Shown: positions 52,279-62,101 of the stretch, piece after piece
Layout of the letters: each line of letters begins with the position of its first letter
Numbering within the stretch: position 1 is the stretch's first letter
Assembly (NCBI RefSeq): GCF_001684965.1
Contig: NZ_MAYG01000001.1
Coordinates: 1,116,001 to 1,180,000 of the forward strand
Source: Chryseobacterium arthrosphaerae
GTDB lineage: Bacteria; Bacteroidota; Bacteroidia; Flavobacteriales; Weeksellaceae
Reading direction: 5' to 3'
DNA: 64,000 nucleotides
Position numbers and translations under genes: made by a program
The notes under the pieces: model-generated
Seen by the model: only the letters and a program-made list of their open reading frames with translations
What the model was told of the DNA's origin: nothing
Database searches by the model: none

Positions 52279-53352
52279 TTATAGCAAACCGGGTTTAAGC
52301 TGGATTTTTATATAAGCCGTTTTCTGTTTTTTACCATTGCCGGAAGCTGAATTAAGAGGATAGACTTCTGCATAAAAAGTATCGTTATCGGTCCAGAATG
52401 CCTTTTTATCATCTGCTATTTTGAAGTTGGTGAAATTCACATACAAAAGATTATCCTGTTTCTTTGTTTGCGGAAAATATTTGGAAATAACAAAATTACT
52501 CCCTACATCATTGTTGGATGAGACAAAGGTAACCCAGCCTTTAGTTGGAAGGATTTGCGGATACCCTTCTGTGCCCAGTTCAAACATAACTGCATTTTTT
52601 ATACTGTAAAAAGAATAGTAGGAGTCTGCAACTTCATCAGAATTCTCTTTGAATACTTCCAGGTTTAAATAAGGTGACCGTCCAACATATTCATTGGCAA
52701 GCGGTCCGGTCTCTGTAGAGATGTTTTCGTGCTGTGTAATCACTTCTTTTCTGCCATTTTCTTCGTATACCCAGTTATCTTCCTGTAGTCGTATATTTGG
52801 GTTTCTTACAAGGTTTTCACCGATTTGTCTTTTTGAACTCGCTTTAAATTCCTGTTCTGATACCTCAGTAATACTCCCGAATTTTTTAAAAGATTTATTT
52901 TTAAAATCACTTGATTCCTTGAATGTACTGCTTCTGATTTCATAAAGATCCACACCATTTAAAGTAAGATCAAAAGCTGCCGTGAATTCTGATTTCAAAA
53001 CAAAAGCTTCTATGGTGTTTGAAATATTGTTATTAATGCTGTAATGAATAGAGTAGAAGTCATCAAACTCTTCGAATCCGTAATAGTTATCAAGTTTACT
53101 GTAAGCTATTTTCAGGTGGGCAGCATCTTTATCCGGAGACATAAAAAACTGTACAGAATCCAGCTTGGCAGTTAGCTCAAAGGGTACATCCTGTACATTA
53201 TCTACTCCTTTTATCTTTTTAAAATCAGCAAATGTTATGGCTTTTTGCCTGGTTTCTGTGCCTGCCTTATTGGTCTCTGCCGTTGTATTTTTAGGATTAC
53301 AGGCCATCAAAGCAATAGCAGAGGACAGGAAGAAAGGGTGTAAGCGTTTCAT
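52279..53352 (-). CDS. Lipoprotein of unknown function (357 aa)
   Basis: ATG 53352 gives leader MKRLHPFFLSSAIALMAC with lipobox; an upstream ATG (53370) would add six residues. The mature protein has a soluble beta-rich body and ends KQKTAYIKIQLKPGLL. No family recognised. Monocistronic or paired with the downstream secreted protein on the same strand. Confidence 0.65.
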   Translation of the reverse strand: MKRLHPFFLSSAIALMACNPKNTTAETNKAGTETRQKAITFADFKKIKGVDNVQDVPFELTAKLDSVQFFMSPDKDAAHLKIAYSKLDNYYGFEEFDDFYSIHYSINNNISNTIEAFVLKSEFTAAFDLTLNGVDLYEIRSSTFKESSDFKNKSFKKFGSITEVSEQEFKASSKRQIGENLVRNPNIRLQEDNWVYEENGRKEVITQHENISTETGPLANEYVGRSPYLNLEVFKENSDEVADSYYSFYSIKNAVMFELGTEGYPQILPTKGWVTFVSSNNDVGSNFVISKYFPQTKKQDNLLYVNFTNFKIADDKKAFWTDNDTFYAEVYPLNSASGNGKKQKTAYIKIQLKPGLL

Positions 53353-53511
53353 TTTAATTTTTTTCAGCAAAGGTATCAGTATTCATGGCAGAGACCAATA
53401 AAACCGTTTGAAATAGGGAATAAATGGCTGAAAACAGGGATATATGGAGTCGCATATTTTGGAGAATTTTACAAACAATAAATTTAAGTATTACAAATTC
53501 TTTTTTATTAG

Positions 53512-54072
53512 ATGAAAAACATAATAACCGGCTTTTCTGTTGCAATAGTTTTGTTAGCTTCCTGTTCACCATCCACGGGAAAAAAAGTGGATAAAGCAGA
53601 CTCTACAGCCGCAAAAACAGATACAGTTTCTCAAATTACTCTCCAAAAAACGGTCATTCCAAAAACAGATGTACCGGCTGATCTTTCAGCATTGGTTCCT
53701 ATTGATGTATTGAATACCAAAAGCACAGATGTATTTGAGAAATATGGAATAGAATTCTCCGGGAACTGTTATTCCTGTGATCTGGCAAGCTTATCTGTAA
53801 CCAATACTAAAATAGTCTGGGCTAATATCTGTGATCAGAAAGATACTTTTGAAATCAGTGATTTCTCCGTTTCTGCCGAAGGAAACAAAACGATTCTGAA
53901 AACATCAGACAGAATTTATATTATCACTCAGATCGATCCAGCACCTGTTTATGAATTGACGATAGAAGGTAAAAAACTGGAACTGAATAATAAGAGACCC
54001 GCTAAGTATTTTACAACCAAAAAGGCTTTATCTCTTTTCAAAGAGCATGATTGCGGCGATTTTGAAGGGTAG
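53512..54072 (+). CDS. Lipoprotein of unknown function (186 aa)
   Basis: Leader MKNIITGFSVAIVLLASC with lipobox, then a Lys/Asp/Thr-rich linker. The folded part has a CxxC (NCYSCDLASL) and another Cys (WANICDQKD). Ends KEHDCGDFEG. No family recognised. Convergent with infC. Confidence 0.68.
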   Translation: MKNIITGFSVAIVLLASCSPSTGKKVDKADSTAAKTDTVSQITLQKTVIPKTDVPADLSALVPIDVLNTKSTDVFEKYGIEFSGNCYSCDLASLSVTNTKIVWANICDQKDTFEISDFSVSAEGNKTILKTSDRIYIITQIDPAPVYELTIEGKKLELNNKRPAKYFTTKKALSLFKEHDCGDFEG

Positions 54073-54118
54073 CCTGCAGAAGGTTTGGAGGCCTTAAAAA
54101 AAACAAATGATTATCTTA

Positions 54119-54186
54119 TCTCTCGCAGATCATACAGATTACGCAGATTTCTGCACTGAATAAAATCTGTTATATCCGCGGGAGAT
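54119..54186. repeat. Dispersed 'GATCTGCGAGAG' repeat, copy 2 (inverted)
   Basis: Reverse complement of the element at 15397-15446 (TCTCGCAGATCATACAGATT, then ACGCAGATTT). Lies between convergent genes. Confidence 0.5.
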
Positions 54187-54229
54187 TTTAATTTTGTATT
54201 CTCTGCTGAAAATCTTACATCTAAAAATT

Positions 54230-54264
54230 AAAATAAAAAAAACCTCAAAGTAATTTGAGGTTTT
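54230..54264 (-). terminator. Terminator of thrS-infC
   Basis: 11-bp stem AAAACCTCAAA / TTTGAGGTTTT with loop GTAA; on the minus strand it is followed by a T-run. It ends the unit right after infC, before any rpmI. Confidence 0.88.
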
Positions 54265-54286
54265 AATATGTAAAATAATGATTGAA

Positions 54287-54847
54287 TTATTTTGCCGGTT
54301 TTTTAGGACTCATCATCATAATCATTCTTTTTCCTTCAAGCTTAGGAAGCTGATCTACTTTACCAACGTGCTCCAGTTCCTGAGCCAGTTTTAAAAGCAG
54401 GATTTCTCCCTGATCCTTAAAGATAATCGAACGTCCTTTAAAAAATACGTAGGTCTTTAATTTAGAACCTTCTTCAAGGAATTTTTCAGCGTGCTTCTTC
54501 TTGAATTCATAATCGTGATCATCAGTCTGAGGTCCGAAACGGATCTCTTTTACTACCACTTTTACCTGCTTAGCTTTAAGTTCCTTCTGTTTTTTCTTTT
54601 GCTCATATAAGAATTTTTTGTATTCTAATATTCTTGCAATAAAAGGTTCTGCCTTATCGGAAATTACTACTAAATCCAATTCCTGTTCTGCAGCAATCTG
54701 TCTTGCTTTGTCAATTGGATAAATTCCCGGCTCTACGTTATCGCCCACCAAACGAAGCTCTCTCACACGAATTTTATCGTTGATCAAGTGTAAGTCCTCC
54801 TGTACAGGACGTCTTTGTGGGCCCCTGTTGTTAAATCTTTGTGCTAT
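54287..54847 (-). CDS. infC: Translation initiation factor IF-3 (probable AUA start)
   Basis: IF-3 binds the 30S subunit and checks start codons. Core motifs: [74 protein letters not shown] and a Met-rich end. A start at TTG 54787 would give 166 aa, but the frame continues upstream with [20 protein letters not shown], fitting the usual basic IF-3 N-terminus. No ATG/GTG/TTG lies there; the only candidate is ATA at 54845-54847 (186 aa). Rare infC starts (AUU in E. coli) are known to give autoregulation. Downstream of thrS. Confidence 0.88.
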   Translation of the reverse strand: MAQRFNNRGPQRRPVQEDLHLINDKIRVRELRLVGDNVEPGIYPIDKARQIAAEQELDLVVISDKAEPFIARILEYKKFLYEQKKKQKELKAKQVKVVVKEIRFGPQTDDHDYEFKKKHAEKFLEEGSKLKTYVFFKGRSIIFKDQGEILLLKLAQELEHVGKVDQLPKLEGKRMIMMMSPKKPAK

Positions 54848-54941
54848 TGTATTATAATTTTATTGGTTAATTACTATTTAATTGATTTAATTTAAAAATT
54901 GAAAGATCCCTTTAAGTTTTTAAATCTTTGAATCTTTAAAT

Positions 54942-56861
54942 TTATATTGCCGCTTCTTTTTTAAAGTAAGCTACGAAATCCTCCAGTTTCATCACTCCAA
55001 GGTCTCCTTCACCACGTCTTCTTACAGAAATCGTGCCTTCTTTTTCTTCATTTTCTCCTACTACAAGCATGAAAGGAATCTTCTTCAATTCAGCATCACG
55101 GATCTTCTTACCTGTCTTCTCGTTTCTGTCATCAATCTGACCGCTAATATCGTGATTTTCCAAAAATTGTGAAACTTTTTTTGAATAATCTACATATTTT
55201 TCACTGATCGGTAGAATAATAAACTGATCAGGGCTTAACCATAGTGGAAAATCTCCTGCAGTATTTTCTAATAAGATCGCAATGAAACGCTCCATAGATC
55301 CGAAAGGTGCTCTGTGGATCATGACCGGTCTGTGCTTTTCATTGTCACTTCCGATATAATGAAGGTCAAATCTTTCCGGTAAGTTGTAGTCTACCTGAAT
55401 AGTTCCCAGCTGCCATTTTCTTCCTAATGCATCTTTCACCATAAAGTCAAGCTTAGGACCGTAGAATGCTGCTTCTCCGTATTCAATAACCGTTTTTAAG
55501 CCTTTCTTTTCCGCTGCATTGATGATCGCACTTTCTGCTTTCTCCCAGTTCTCATCAGAACCGATATACTTTTGTTTGTTTTCAGGATCTCTTAATGAAA
55601 CCTGAGTTACAAAATCTTCAAACCCTAAAGATTTGAATACATAAAGCGTAAGGTCAATTACTTTTTCAAATTCTTCAGAAAGCTGATCCGGAGTACAGAA
55701 TAAGTGAGCATCATCCTGAGTAAACCCACGAACCCTTGTCAGTCCGTGAAGCTCTCCACTTTGCTCATATCTGTATACCGTACCGAATTCTGCATATCTT
55801 TTTGGCAAATCCCTGTAGCTCCATTGTGAAGTTTTGTAAATTTCACAGTGGTGAGGACAGTTCATTGGCTTCAGTAAGAATTCTTCTCCTTCATTCGGAG
55901 TTTTGATCGGCTGGAAGCTGTCTTCTCCGTATTTATCCCAGTGTCCTGAAGTTACATATAATTCTTTTGCCCCGATATGTGGAGACATTACAAATTCATA
56001 ACCTCCTTTTTTCTGAGCGTCAGAAAGGAAATTCTCCAGCTTTCTTCTTAAAGCCGTCCCTTTGGGTAACCATAGCGGAAGACCGGCACCTACTTTTTCA
56101 GAGAATGCAAAAATACCAAGTTCTTTTCCTAATTTTCTGTGGTCCCTTCTTTTAGCTTCTTCCAGTCTTTCAAGGTATTCAGTAAGATCTTTCTGCTTAG
56201 GGAAAGAAATACCATATACTCTTGTCAGCTGAGGATTTTTTTCGTTTCCTCTCCAGTAAGCTCCTGCTGCATTTAAAATCTTTACGGCTTTCACAATTCC
56301 TGTGTTCGGAATGTGTCCTCCACGACATAAGTCGGTAAAGTTATCATGGGTCACAAAAGTGATTTCTCCATCATTAAGATTAGAGATCAGTTCCACTTTG
56401 TAAGGATTGTCTGCATACGTCTTTAAAGCTTCTTCTTTAGAAACCGGATACAAAGAGAATGTTGATCCTTTCTTTGCATTTTCAAGGATCTTTTTTTCGA
56501 TCTTCTCAAAATCTTTTTCAGATAAGCTTTCATCCCCGAAATCTACATCATAGTAGAATCCGCTTTCGATCGCCGGACCAATGGTCAACTTAGCATCAGG
56601 ATAAAACTCAAGGATAGCCTGCGCCAGAAGGTGGGCAGAAGAGTGCCAGAAAGCCTTCTTTCCAAGATCATCATTCCAGGTCAAAAGTTGTACCGTAGAA
56701 TCCGTGGTTATAGGTGTGGTTGTTTCTACTTGTTTGTCATTAACAATTGCGGAAATGGTGTTTCTAGCCAATCCCTCGCTTATAGATTTTGCCACATCTA
56801 GGGGAGTAACTGCTCCCTCGAATTCTTTGACACTATTGTCTGGAAGTGTAATTTTTATCAT
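54942..56861 (-). CDS. thrS: Threonyl-tRNA synthetase
   Basis: 639 aa class II synthetase. It has a TGS domain ([20 protein letters not shown]), the editing domain with [16 protein letters not shown] and [12 protein letters not shown], class II motifs in the catalytic core ([33 protein letters not shown] with [26 protein letters not shown]), and an anticodon-binding C-terminus. Order thrS-infC is the usual one. Infers Thr-tRNA charging; length normal. Confidence 0.97.
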   Translation of the reverse strand: MIKITLPDNSVKEFEGAVTPLDVAKSISEGLARNTISAIVNDKQVETTTPITTDSTVQLLTWNDDLGKKAFWHSSAHLLAQAILEFYPDAKLTIGPAIESGFYYDVDFGDESLSEKDFEKIEKKILENAKKGSTFSLYPVSKEEALKTYADNPYKVELISNLNDGEITFVTHDNFTDLCRGGHIPNTGIVKAVKILNAAGAYWRGNEKNPQLTRVYGISFPKQKDLTEYLERLEEAKRRDHRKLGKELGIFAFSEKVGAGLPLWLPKGTALRRKLENFLSDAQKKGGYEFVMSPHIGAKELYVTSGHWDKYGEDSFQPIKTPNEGEEFLLKPMNCPHHCEIYKTSQWSYRDLPKRYAEFGTVYRYEQSGELHGLTRVRGFTQDDAHLFCTPDQLSEEFEKVIDLTLYVFKSLGFEDFVTQVSLRDPENKQKYIGSDENWEKAESAIINAAEKKGLKTVIEYGEAAFYGPKLDFMVKDALGRKWQLGTIQVDYNLPERFDLHYIGSDNEKHRPVMIHRAPFGSMERFIAILLENTAGDFPLWLSPDQFIILPISEKYVDYSKKVSQFLENHDISGQIDDRNEKTGKKIRDAELKKIPFMLVVGENEEKEGTISVRRRGEGDLGVMKLEDFVAYFKKEAAI

Positions 56862-56886
56862 TGTTTACTAAGAAATTTTTAAGATG

Positions 56887-56894
56887 CAAAAATA
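56887..56894 (-). promoter_or_regulatory. -7 element (TATTTTTG) of thrS
   Basis: Exact TAnnTTTG on the minus strand, 25 bp before the thrS ATG. Confidence 0.6.
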
Positions 56895-56954
56895 CGCATT
56901 TTTTAGATAAAATACTATATTAGCATATATTTAGAATGAGAATTAATATTAAAA

Positions 56955-58142
56955 ATGAAAAAGATCCTTGTTGTTTTTGTCTCACTGAGTTTCACACTTG
57001 GTTTTTCACAGAAAAATACGTCTGAATTTTCAGTAGGTTACAACAAAAATATTGAAACCTATTTTCTTGCAGAGATTCTTTCTGCAGAACACAGAAGAAA
57101 TAACAGGGATTTCGAACTCTACAAAATAAAAGAATGTTCTGTTTATCAGCCTGTTGTAAGAAATGCCTTACAGAAATATGACCGTCTGAAAAATTCAGCT
57201 ATTGCCGTTTCAACAGCAAAACTTAATGATATTCTGATGGAAAAATATGGTTCGGGAAATGATATTCTGATGAAACCGCTAATGTATCATAAAGAATTTC
57301 CGTCCGTTGAATGGGTGAGTGAATATCATTTTGAAAACAATAATCTCACCAAAGAACAAAACAGGGAAGCGACTGATCTGATTAAAAATTACCTCACAGA
57401 ACTCTCCAAATTTTATACCCAGGAGAATATTGAGCAGTTTTTTAAAGATAATAAAGATTTTTATAGCGGCGGAATTGAGGAATACAGCAAACAGATTCCG
57501 GCTGGTTTTACCCATGCCATGGAACAGTTTTATGGAGAAAAGTTTCATACTTATACCGTTTTGATTTCTCCGATGATGATGTGGCCTATAGAAGATAACG
57601 AAGGGCGGGGAATTGCTGCGGAAGTCGTTTTAAAATCGGGAAAAAAAGACATTTACGAAATAGCAAGCCCGTTTGTGAGAGTAGAAAAGCCGGGCCAGTT
57701 CGGATATGACAATCAGTTTCAGGCGAGATTTTTAAGTGTTCATGAATTTGGGCATTCATTTGTGAATAAAGAAGTTGATAAGCGTAAAGATCAGCTCATA
57801 CAGTTTAAAGATCTGTTTGAAAAATCAAAATTAAAAGAAGCCATGATCAAAACCGGTGGGTATGGGGATTACCAGACGTGTGTGGTGGAACATCTGGTAA
57901 GACTGGGAGAAATGGAAACGGCAAAAATTCAGAAAGATGCTGAAAGAGCTGAAAAACTGAAAGAATATCATCTGAAAAACAATTTTATTTTCCTGCCTCA
58001 ATTAGAAGAAAAGCTGACAGAATATAAGTCTAACAGGAAAAAATATAAAACATTCGGGGACTTTGTTCCTCAGTTGCTGGACGTTTTTGAGAACAGTTCC
58101 GTTGAGTTTATCAACAGCAAGCTTACCCCAATCAAAAAATAA
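56955..58142 (+). CDS. Secreted DUF4932-like metalloprotein (395 aa)
   Basis: Signal peptide MKKILVVFVSLSFTLGFSQ. Residues ~260-275 hold FLSVHEFGHSFVN, an HExxH zinc motif, and CVVEHLVRLGEM could provide the third ligand (Glu/His). The overall arrangement matches DUF4932 proteins of Bacteroidota. Catalytic activity is likely but substrate is unknown. Divergent from thrS; 22 bp before the dipeptidase gene, so likely cotranscribed. Confidence 0.7.
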   Translation: MKKILVVFVSLSFTLGFSQKNTSEFSVGYNKNIETYFLAEILSAEHRRNNRDFELYKIKECSVYQPVVRNALQKYDRLKNSAIAVSTAKLNDILMEKYGSGNDILMKPLMYHKEFPSVEWVSEYHFENNNLTKEQNREATDLIKNYLTELSKFYTQENIEQFFKDNKDFYSGGIEEYSKQIPAGFTHAMEQFYGEKFHTYTVLISPMMMWPIEDNEGRGIAAEVVLKSGKKDIYEIASPFVRVEKPGQFGYDNQFQARFLSVHEFGHSFVNKEVDKRKDQLIQFKDLFEKSKLKEAMIKTGGYGDYQTCVVEHLVRLGEMETAKIQKDAERAEKLKEYHLKNNFIFLPQLEEKLTEYKSNRKKYKTFGDFVPQLLDVFENSSVEFINSKLTPIKK

Positions 58143-58164
58143 CATCATACCAATATAAACCATT

Positions 58165-59139
58165 ATGAATACGATAAATGTTGATCTGCACTGTGATCTG
58201 TTATGTTACCTGCTGAGATCGGATGCTGCCCTGGACGACAGGGAAATGGGCGCTTCAGTACCTTATTTAAAAGAAGGAAATGTGAAACTCCAGATCATGG
58301 CCATGTACGCAGGAACAGGTGCCGGAAGCACAGCCAACGGACTTGAACAGAGTGAAATATTCTCAGATCTGATCAAAAATGAGAACTTTTTCCTGTTTGA
58401 CGGTGATAACTATAAAAACAGGGAAAATGAAAGCCGTGTAGGCGTGATCGCTGCCATTGAAAACGGATCCGCTTTCTGTGATGAAACCCAAAGCCTGGAT
58501 TCAGGGTTTAAAAACCTTGAAAAGATCATAGAAAATACTCAGAAAATCTTCTATATCGGGATTACACACCATCTGGAAAACCGTTTCGGAGGCGGAAACA
58601 ATGCTACAGCAGGTCTGAAAGAGGATGGGAAAGTTTTAATAGATTATATCGCTGACAGGAAAATTGCCATCGACCTGGCGCATACAAGCGATCAGCTGGC
58701 TTATGATATCTTCAACTATACGGATCAGAGAAACTATTCAATTCCTATCCTTGCCAGCCATTCAAATTACAGGACCGTTTATAAAAACAACAGAAACCTT
58801 CCTGATGAACTGGCCAAAGAACTGATCAAAAGAAAAGGGCTGATCGGGCTCAATTTTATCAAAGACTATGTTGATAACAAAAGCCCGGAAAGGCTGTATG
58901 AACATATTCAATACGGCTTAGATCTTGGAGCTGAGGACTGCATGGCTTACGGTGCAGATTATTTCTACTGGAAAGATCACCCGGACAAATCCCGTCATCC
59001 GTTTTTCTTCCCTGAGCATTCCAATGCTTCAGTTTATCCGGCTCTCAACAAAGAAATTGAAGAAAGGTTTTCACCTGAACTGACAGAAAAGATAAGCCAC
59101 CAAAATGCTTTGAACTTTATAGAGCGCATGTATAAGTAA
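58165..59139 (+). CDS. Membrane dipeptidase-family (M19) enzyme
   Basis: 324 aa, renal-dipeptidase fold: NVDLHCDLLCYLL (metal HxD), GVIAAIENGSAFCD (bridging Glu), YIGITHHLENRFGGG, IAIDLAHTSDQLAYDI and PILASHSNYRTVYKN (metal His), GADYFYW. No signal peptide, so it is probably cytosolic and cleaves dipeptides. Lies just after the DUF4932-like gene. Confidence 0.85.
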   Translation: MNTINVDLHCDLLCYLLRSDAALDDREMGASVPYLKEGNVKLQIMAMYAGTGAGSTANGLEQSEIFSDLIKNENFFLFDGDNYKNRENESRVGVIAAIENGSAFCDETQSLDSGFKNLEKIIENTQKIFYIGITHHLENRFGGGNNATAGLKEDGKVLIDYIADRKIAIDLAHTSDQLAYDIFNYTDQRNYSIPILASHSNYRTVYKNNRNLPDELAKELIKRKGLIGLNFIKDYVDNKSPERLYEHIQYGLDLGAEDCMAYGADYFYWKDHPDKSRHPFFFPEHSNASVYPALNKEIEERFSPELTEKISHQNALNFIERMYK

Positions 59140-59147
59140 TATCAAAA

Positions 59148-59177
59148 GATCTGCGAAATTTGTTTGATCAGCGAGAG
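59148..59177. repeat. Dispersed 'GATCTGCGAGAG' repeat, copy 3
   Basis: GATCTGCGAAATTTGTTTGA followed by TCAGCGAGAG; related to the elements at 15397 and 54119. Confidence 0.45.
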
Positions 59178-59189
59178 GTAAAAAATAAA

Positions 59190-59226
59190 AAAGCTAGCCG
59201 GAAATTCAATTGCCGACTAGCTTTTC
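59190..59226. terminator. Terminator between convergent genes
   Basis: AAAGCTAGCCGG / GCCGACTAGCTTT stem with one bulge; overlaps the stop codon of the minus-strand gene at 59217. Confidence 0.75.
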
Positions 59227-60761
59227 CTTTTGTATTTGACTTTCTGTTTGATGATCTCAATCACATCCACATGCTGAACCTTAGACTTTATCCATCCATG
59301 AATATCAATATAAAATAAGGATCTTCTATAATACTCATTTTTAGAAAATTCCTCAAGTTTCTTATCAAAACTTTCAAAAGCTTTCTGCCTCTGATCAGGG
59401 ACCTGATTATTCAGGGTTTTAAAGAATTGAATGCTTTCAAAGTGAAATTCCTCAGGTTTCTTCATTTTTTTGGCAAATTTTAAAGTAGAAGCAATAAACT
59501 CGTCATAATCTTCATCGTTTCCGGATTCATATTTGGCCATCAGGATCAGAATTCTTGTGTGAAATAACAGGTCTTCCTGTACGTTTCCTTTCGACTCAAT
59601 CACCCGCATCGAATATTCTATTGATTTTTCAAACATTTTGCTGCCAAAGAACATCGCCGCCATTTTCAGATAAAGAATCATGAAATGATGCTCGTCAATC
59701 CGTTCCCTTAGCTTTTCCATCTTGAGTTCAATTTCAGGAATAAGCTTGGTTCCTGTAAAAAACTCACCTTTCACAAAATGAATATTCATCAAGGTATTGT
59801 AATGGGTAAGAAAGATGAGCGACTGAAGGTTTTCATTCTGGGCAAAATTCTCAGCATGAACCATTGTATTGAAATTTTCAAAATGCTCCTCCAGGATATC
59901 AATATTTCCGTATAGAAAAAGAATCTTCAGAAGGTAAGTATTTCCTTTGATATACCATACCGGATGACTGTAGATCATTTCGGGCTTTTTATGGAAAAGA
60001 TCCACCCACTGATAAGCGTATTTCAAAGTATACTTATAATCCTGAAGAAGCTGGTTTTTCCATACATGAGCTTTGAAATACCATAGTTTTTCAGTGAAAT
60101 TCAGTTTATCAAGCCTTATGTTTTTGATTTCTTCGTTAAAGAGATCCATAACTTCTTCCCGGTCTGCATCATTTTTTACATAGCCATGGGTAAGCATTTC
60201 GCTGTAAAGTTTCAGCGACAGATTGGAGAGTTTTGTGGTGTAACGGTTCTGTCTGCTTATTTCCCTGGATTCCCGGATCAGTTCATCTGCACGGCCTACG
60301 ATACTCCGGGTAATGAATTGGGATTCAATGACTTTCTCAAGGTCTATAACTTCGGAAGCAATGCTTTTTTCATCCAGTTCCAAAGCTGTTTGTTTGGTTT
60401 TATCAAGAATTTTTAAAGCCTGTTTATAAAGTCCTTTCTGGTATAAAATATTTGCAAAATCCAACTGCTCACGAAGCTGGATTCTATAATTCTGATGACT
60501 CGGGTTCATGCGCAGACTTACCAGGATCTGCTTGTAAAGGTGGGCCTTAAGATTGGATAGCTGCTGTTTTGTTGAGATTTTCTTCTCTATGATGATACTT
60601 TCATCGTATTCCTTCATTTTATCAATCTCGGAAAACAGCAGAAGAAATTTGGCATCTACGTTTATTCCGAGACGGTTCACATACAGCTTAAACTGTCGTT
60701 TTTCTGAAGTAGTCAATGACTTTACCAGTACAAACAAAAAATCTTTCTGCAATTCTGCCAT
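59217..60761 (-). CDS. Helical-repeat (TPR-like) conserved protein (514 aa)
   Basis: Starts MAELQKDFLFVLVKSLTTSE and consists almost wholly of amphipathic helices with TPR-like spacing (LDFANILYQKGLYKQALKIL, YKYTLKYAYQWVDLFHKKPE, YLKMAAMFFGSKMFEKSIEY). It ends in a basic KQKVKYKRKS. No signal peptide. Length and layout match cytosolic Bacteroidota proteins of unknown role that I have seen annotated only as hypothetical. Single gene. Confidence 0.72.
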   Translation of the reverse strand: MAELQKDFLFVLVKSLTTSEKRQFKLYVNRLGINVDAKFLLLFSEIDKMKEYDESIIIEKKISTKQQLSNLKAHLYKQILVSLRMNPSHQNYRIQLREQLDFANILYQKGLYKQALKILDKTKQTALELDEKSIASEVIDLEKVIESQFITRSIVGRADELIRESREISRQNRYTTKLSNLSLKLYSEMLTHGYVKNDADREEVMDLFNEEIKNIRLDKLNFTEKLWYFKAHVWKNQLLQDYKYTLKYAYQWVDLFHKKPEMIYSHPVWYIKGNTYLLKILFLYGNIDILEEHFENFNTMVHAENFAQNENLQSLIFLTHYNTLMNIHFVKGEFFTGTKLIPEIELKMEKLRERIDEHHFMILYLKMAAMFFGSKMFEKSIEYSMRVIESKGNVQEDLLFHTRILILMAKYESGNDEDYDEFIASTLKFAKKMKKPEEFHFESIQFFKTLNNQVPDQRQKAFESFDKKLEEFSKNEYYRRSLFYIDIHGWIKSKVQHVDVIEIIKQKVKYKRKS

Positions 60762-60873
60762 TGTAAATTTTTAAATATTAAAATATTGATTAATAAATAG
60801 ATATGAGTATTTCTTCAACGATTGAATATTGTAATTTTCAGGAAAACTGAAAACAAAAAAATATTGCAAGCTG

Positions 60874-60881
60874 TAGTTTTG
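60874..60881 (+). promoter_or_regulatory. -7 element (TAGTTTTG) of the leu operon
   Basis: Exact TAnnTTTG, 28 bp before leuA. The predicted 5' leader is only ~20 nt, too short for an attenuator. Confidence 0.55.
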
Positions 60882-60909
60882 AGCCAAAATTAAGTAAAAA
60901 ACTTCATTT

Positions 60910-62073
60910 ATGAATTCCGAAAAAATTGAAATTTTTGATACCACACTAAGGGATGGGGAACAGGTTCCGGGATGTAAACTGAACACGGGGCAAAAACTGG
61001 TTATTGCCGAAAAGCTGGATGAATTGGGGGTTGATATCATTGAGGCGGGATTTCCGATTTCCAGTCCGGGAGATTTTGAATCTGTTTCTGAAATTTCAAA
61101 ACTGGTAAGAAATGCTAAGGTTTGCGGCCTGACAAGAGCCAACAAAAAAGATATTGACACTGCCGCTGAAGCACTGAAATATGCTAAAAGACCAAGAATA
61201 CATACCGGAATAGGAACTTCAGATTCACATATCAGGTATAAATTCAACTCTACCAGAGAAGATATCATAGAAAGAGCGGCAGAAGCGGTAAGGTATGCAA
61301 AAAGCTATGTGGAAGATGTTGAATTTTATGCAGAAGACGCCGGAAGAACAGACAATGAATATCTGGCACAGGTATGTGAAGCCGTGATCAAAGCAGGAGC
61401 AACGGTATTGAATATTCCTGATACAACAGGATACTGCCTGCCGGAAGAGTATGGCCAGAAAATAAAATACCTGAAAGAAAACGTAAAAGGAATTGAAAAA
61501 GCAGTTTTATCCTGCCATTGTCACAACGATCTTGGGTTGGCAACAGCCAATTCCATAGCAGGAGCCATCAACGGAGCCCGCCAGATTGAATGTACCATCA
61601 ACGGATTGGGAGAGAGAGCAGGAAATACAGCGTTGGAAGAGGTTGTGATGATCTTAAAGCAGCATAAAAAATTAAACCTTCATACGGATGTGAACTCAAA
61701 AATGCTGAATGAAATGAGCACAATGGTCTCTGATCTGATGGGAATGTCTGTACAGCCCAACAAAGCGATAGTAGGAGCCAATGCTTTTGCTCACAGTTCA
61801 GGAATCCACCAGGACGGTGTTATCAAAAACAGGGAAACGTATGAGATCATTGATCCGGCCGAAGTAGGAGTGAATGCTTCTTCCATCGTTCTTACGGCGA
61901 GGAGCGGACGTTCAGCACTGGCCTACAGATTTAAGCATATTGGTCATGATGTTACGAAGAATGAGCTGGATTATCTGTATCAGGAGTTCTTAAAAATCGC
62001 TGATCTAAAAAAAGAAATAGGAAATGACGATCTGAACCTTATCATGGAAGCTTTCAGCAGAAAAATCGGATAG
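60910..62073 (+). CDS. leuA: 2-isopropylmalate synthase (short form)
   Basis: First committed step of leucine synthesis: acetyl-CoA + 2-oxoisovalerate. 387 aa with the DRE-TIM barrel signature [37 protein letters not shown], the metal motif [18 protein letters not shown], and [27 protein letters not shown] marks the linker/subdomain. It ends ~15 residues after ...[13 protein letters not shown] and lacks the ~120-aa C-terminal leucine-binding (LeuA_dimer) domain of longer enzymes. Homocitrate synthase is excluded by context with leuC/leuD. Confidence 0.9.
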   Translation: MNSEKIEIFDTTLRDGEQVPGCKLNTGQKLVIAEKLDELGVDIIEAGFPISSPGDFESVSEISKLVRNAKVCGLTRANKKDIDTAAEALKYAKRPRIHTGIGTSDSHIRYKFNSTREDIIERAAEAVRYAKSYVEDVEFYAEDAGRTDNEYLAQVCEAVIKAGATVLNIPDTTGYCLPEEYGQKIKYLKENVKGIEKAVLSCHCHNDLGLATANSIAGAINGARQIECTINGLGERAGNTALEEVVMILKQHKKLNLHTDVNSKMLNEMSTMVSDLMGMSVQPNKAIVGANAFAHSSGIHQDGVIKNRETYEIIDPAEVGVNASSIVLTARSGRSALAYRFKHIGHDVTKNELDYLYQEFLKIADLKKEIGNDDLNLIMEAFSRKIG

Positions 62074-62101
62074 GTTTGATTTAATCAGGAAAAAGTAAAA
62101 A

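Noticed and set aside
60802..60860. Short frame upstream of leuA as a leucine leader peptide
   Set aside because: MSISSTIEYCNF... contains no Leu codons and no terminator hairpin lies between it and leuA.
60771..61268. Minus-strand frame of 165 codons over the leuA start
   Set aside because: Antisense shadow of leuA; it would also cross the leu promoter.
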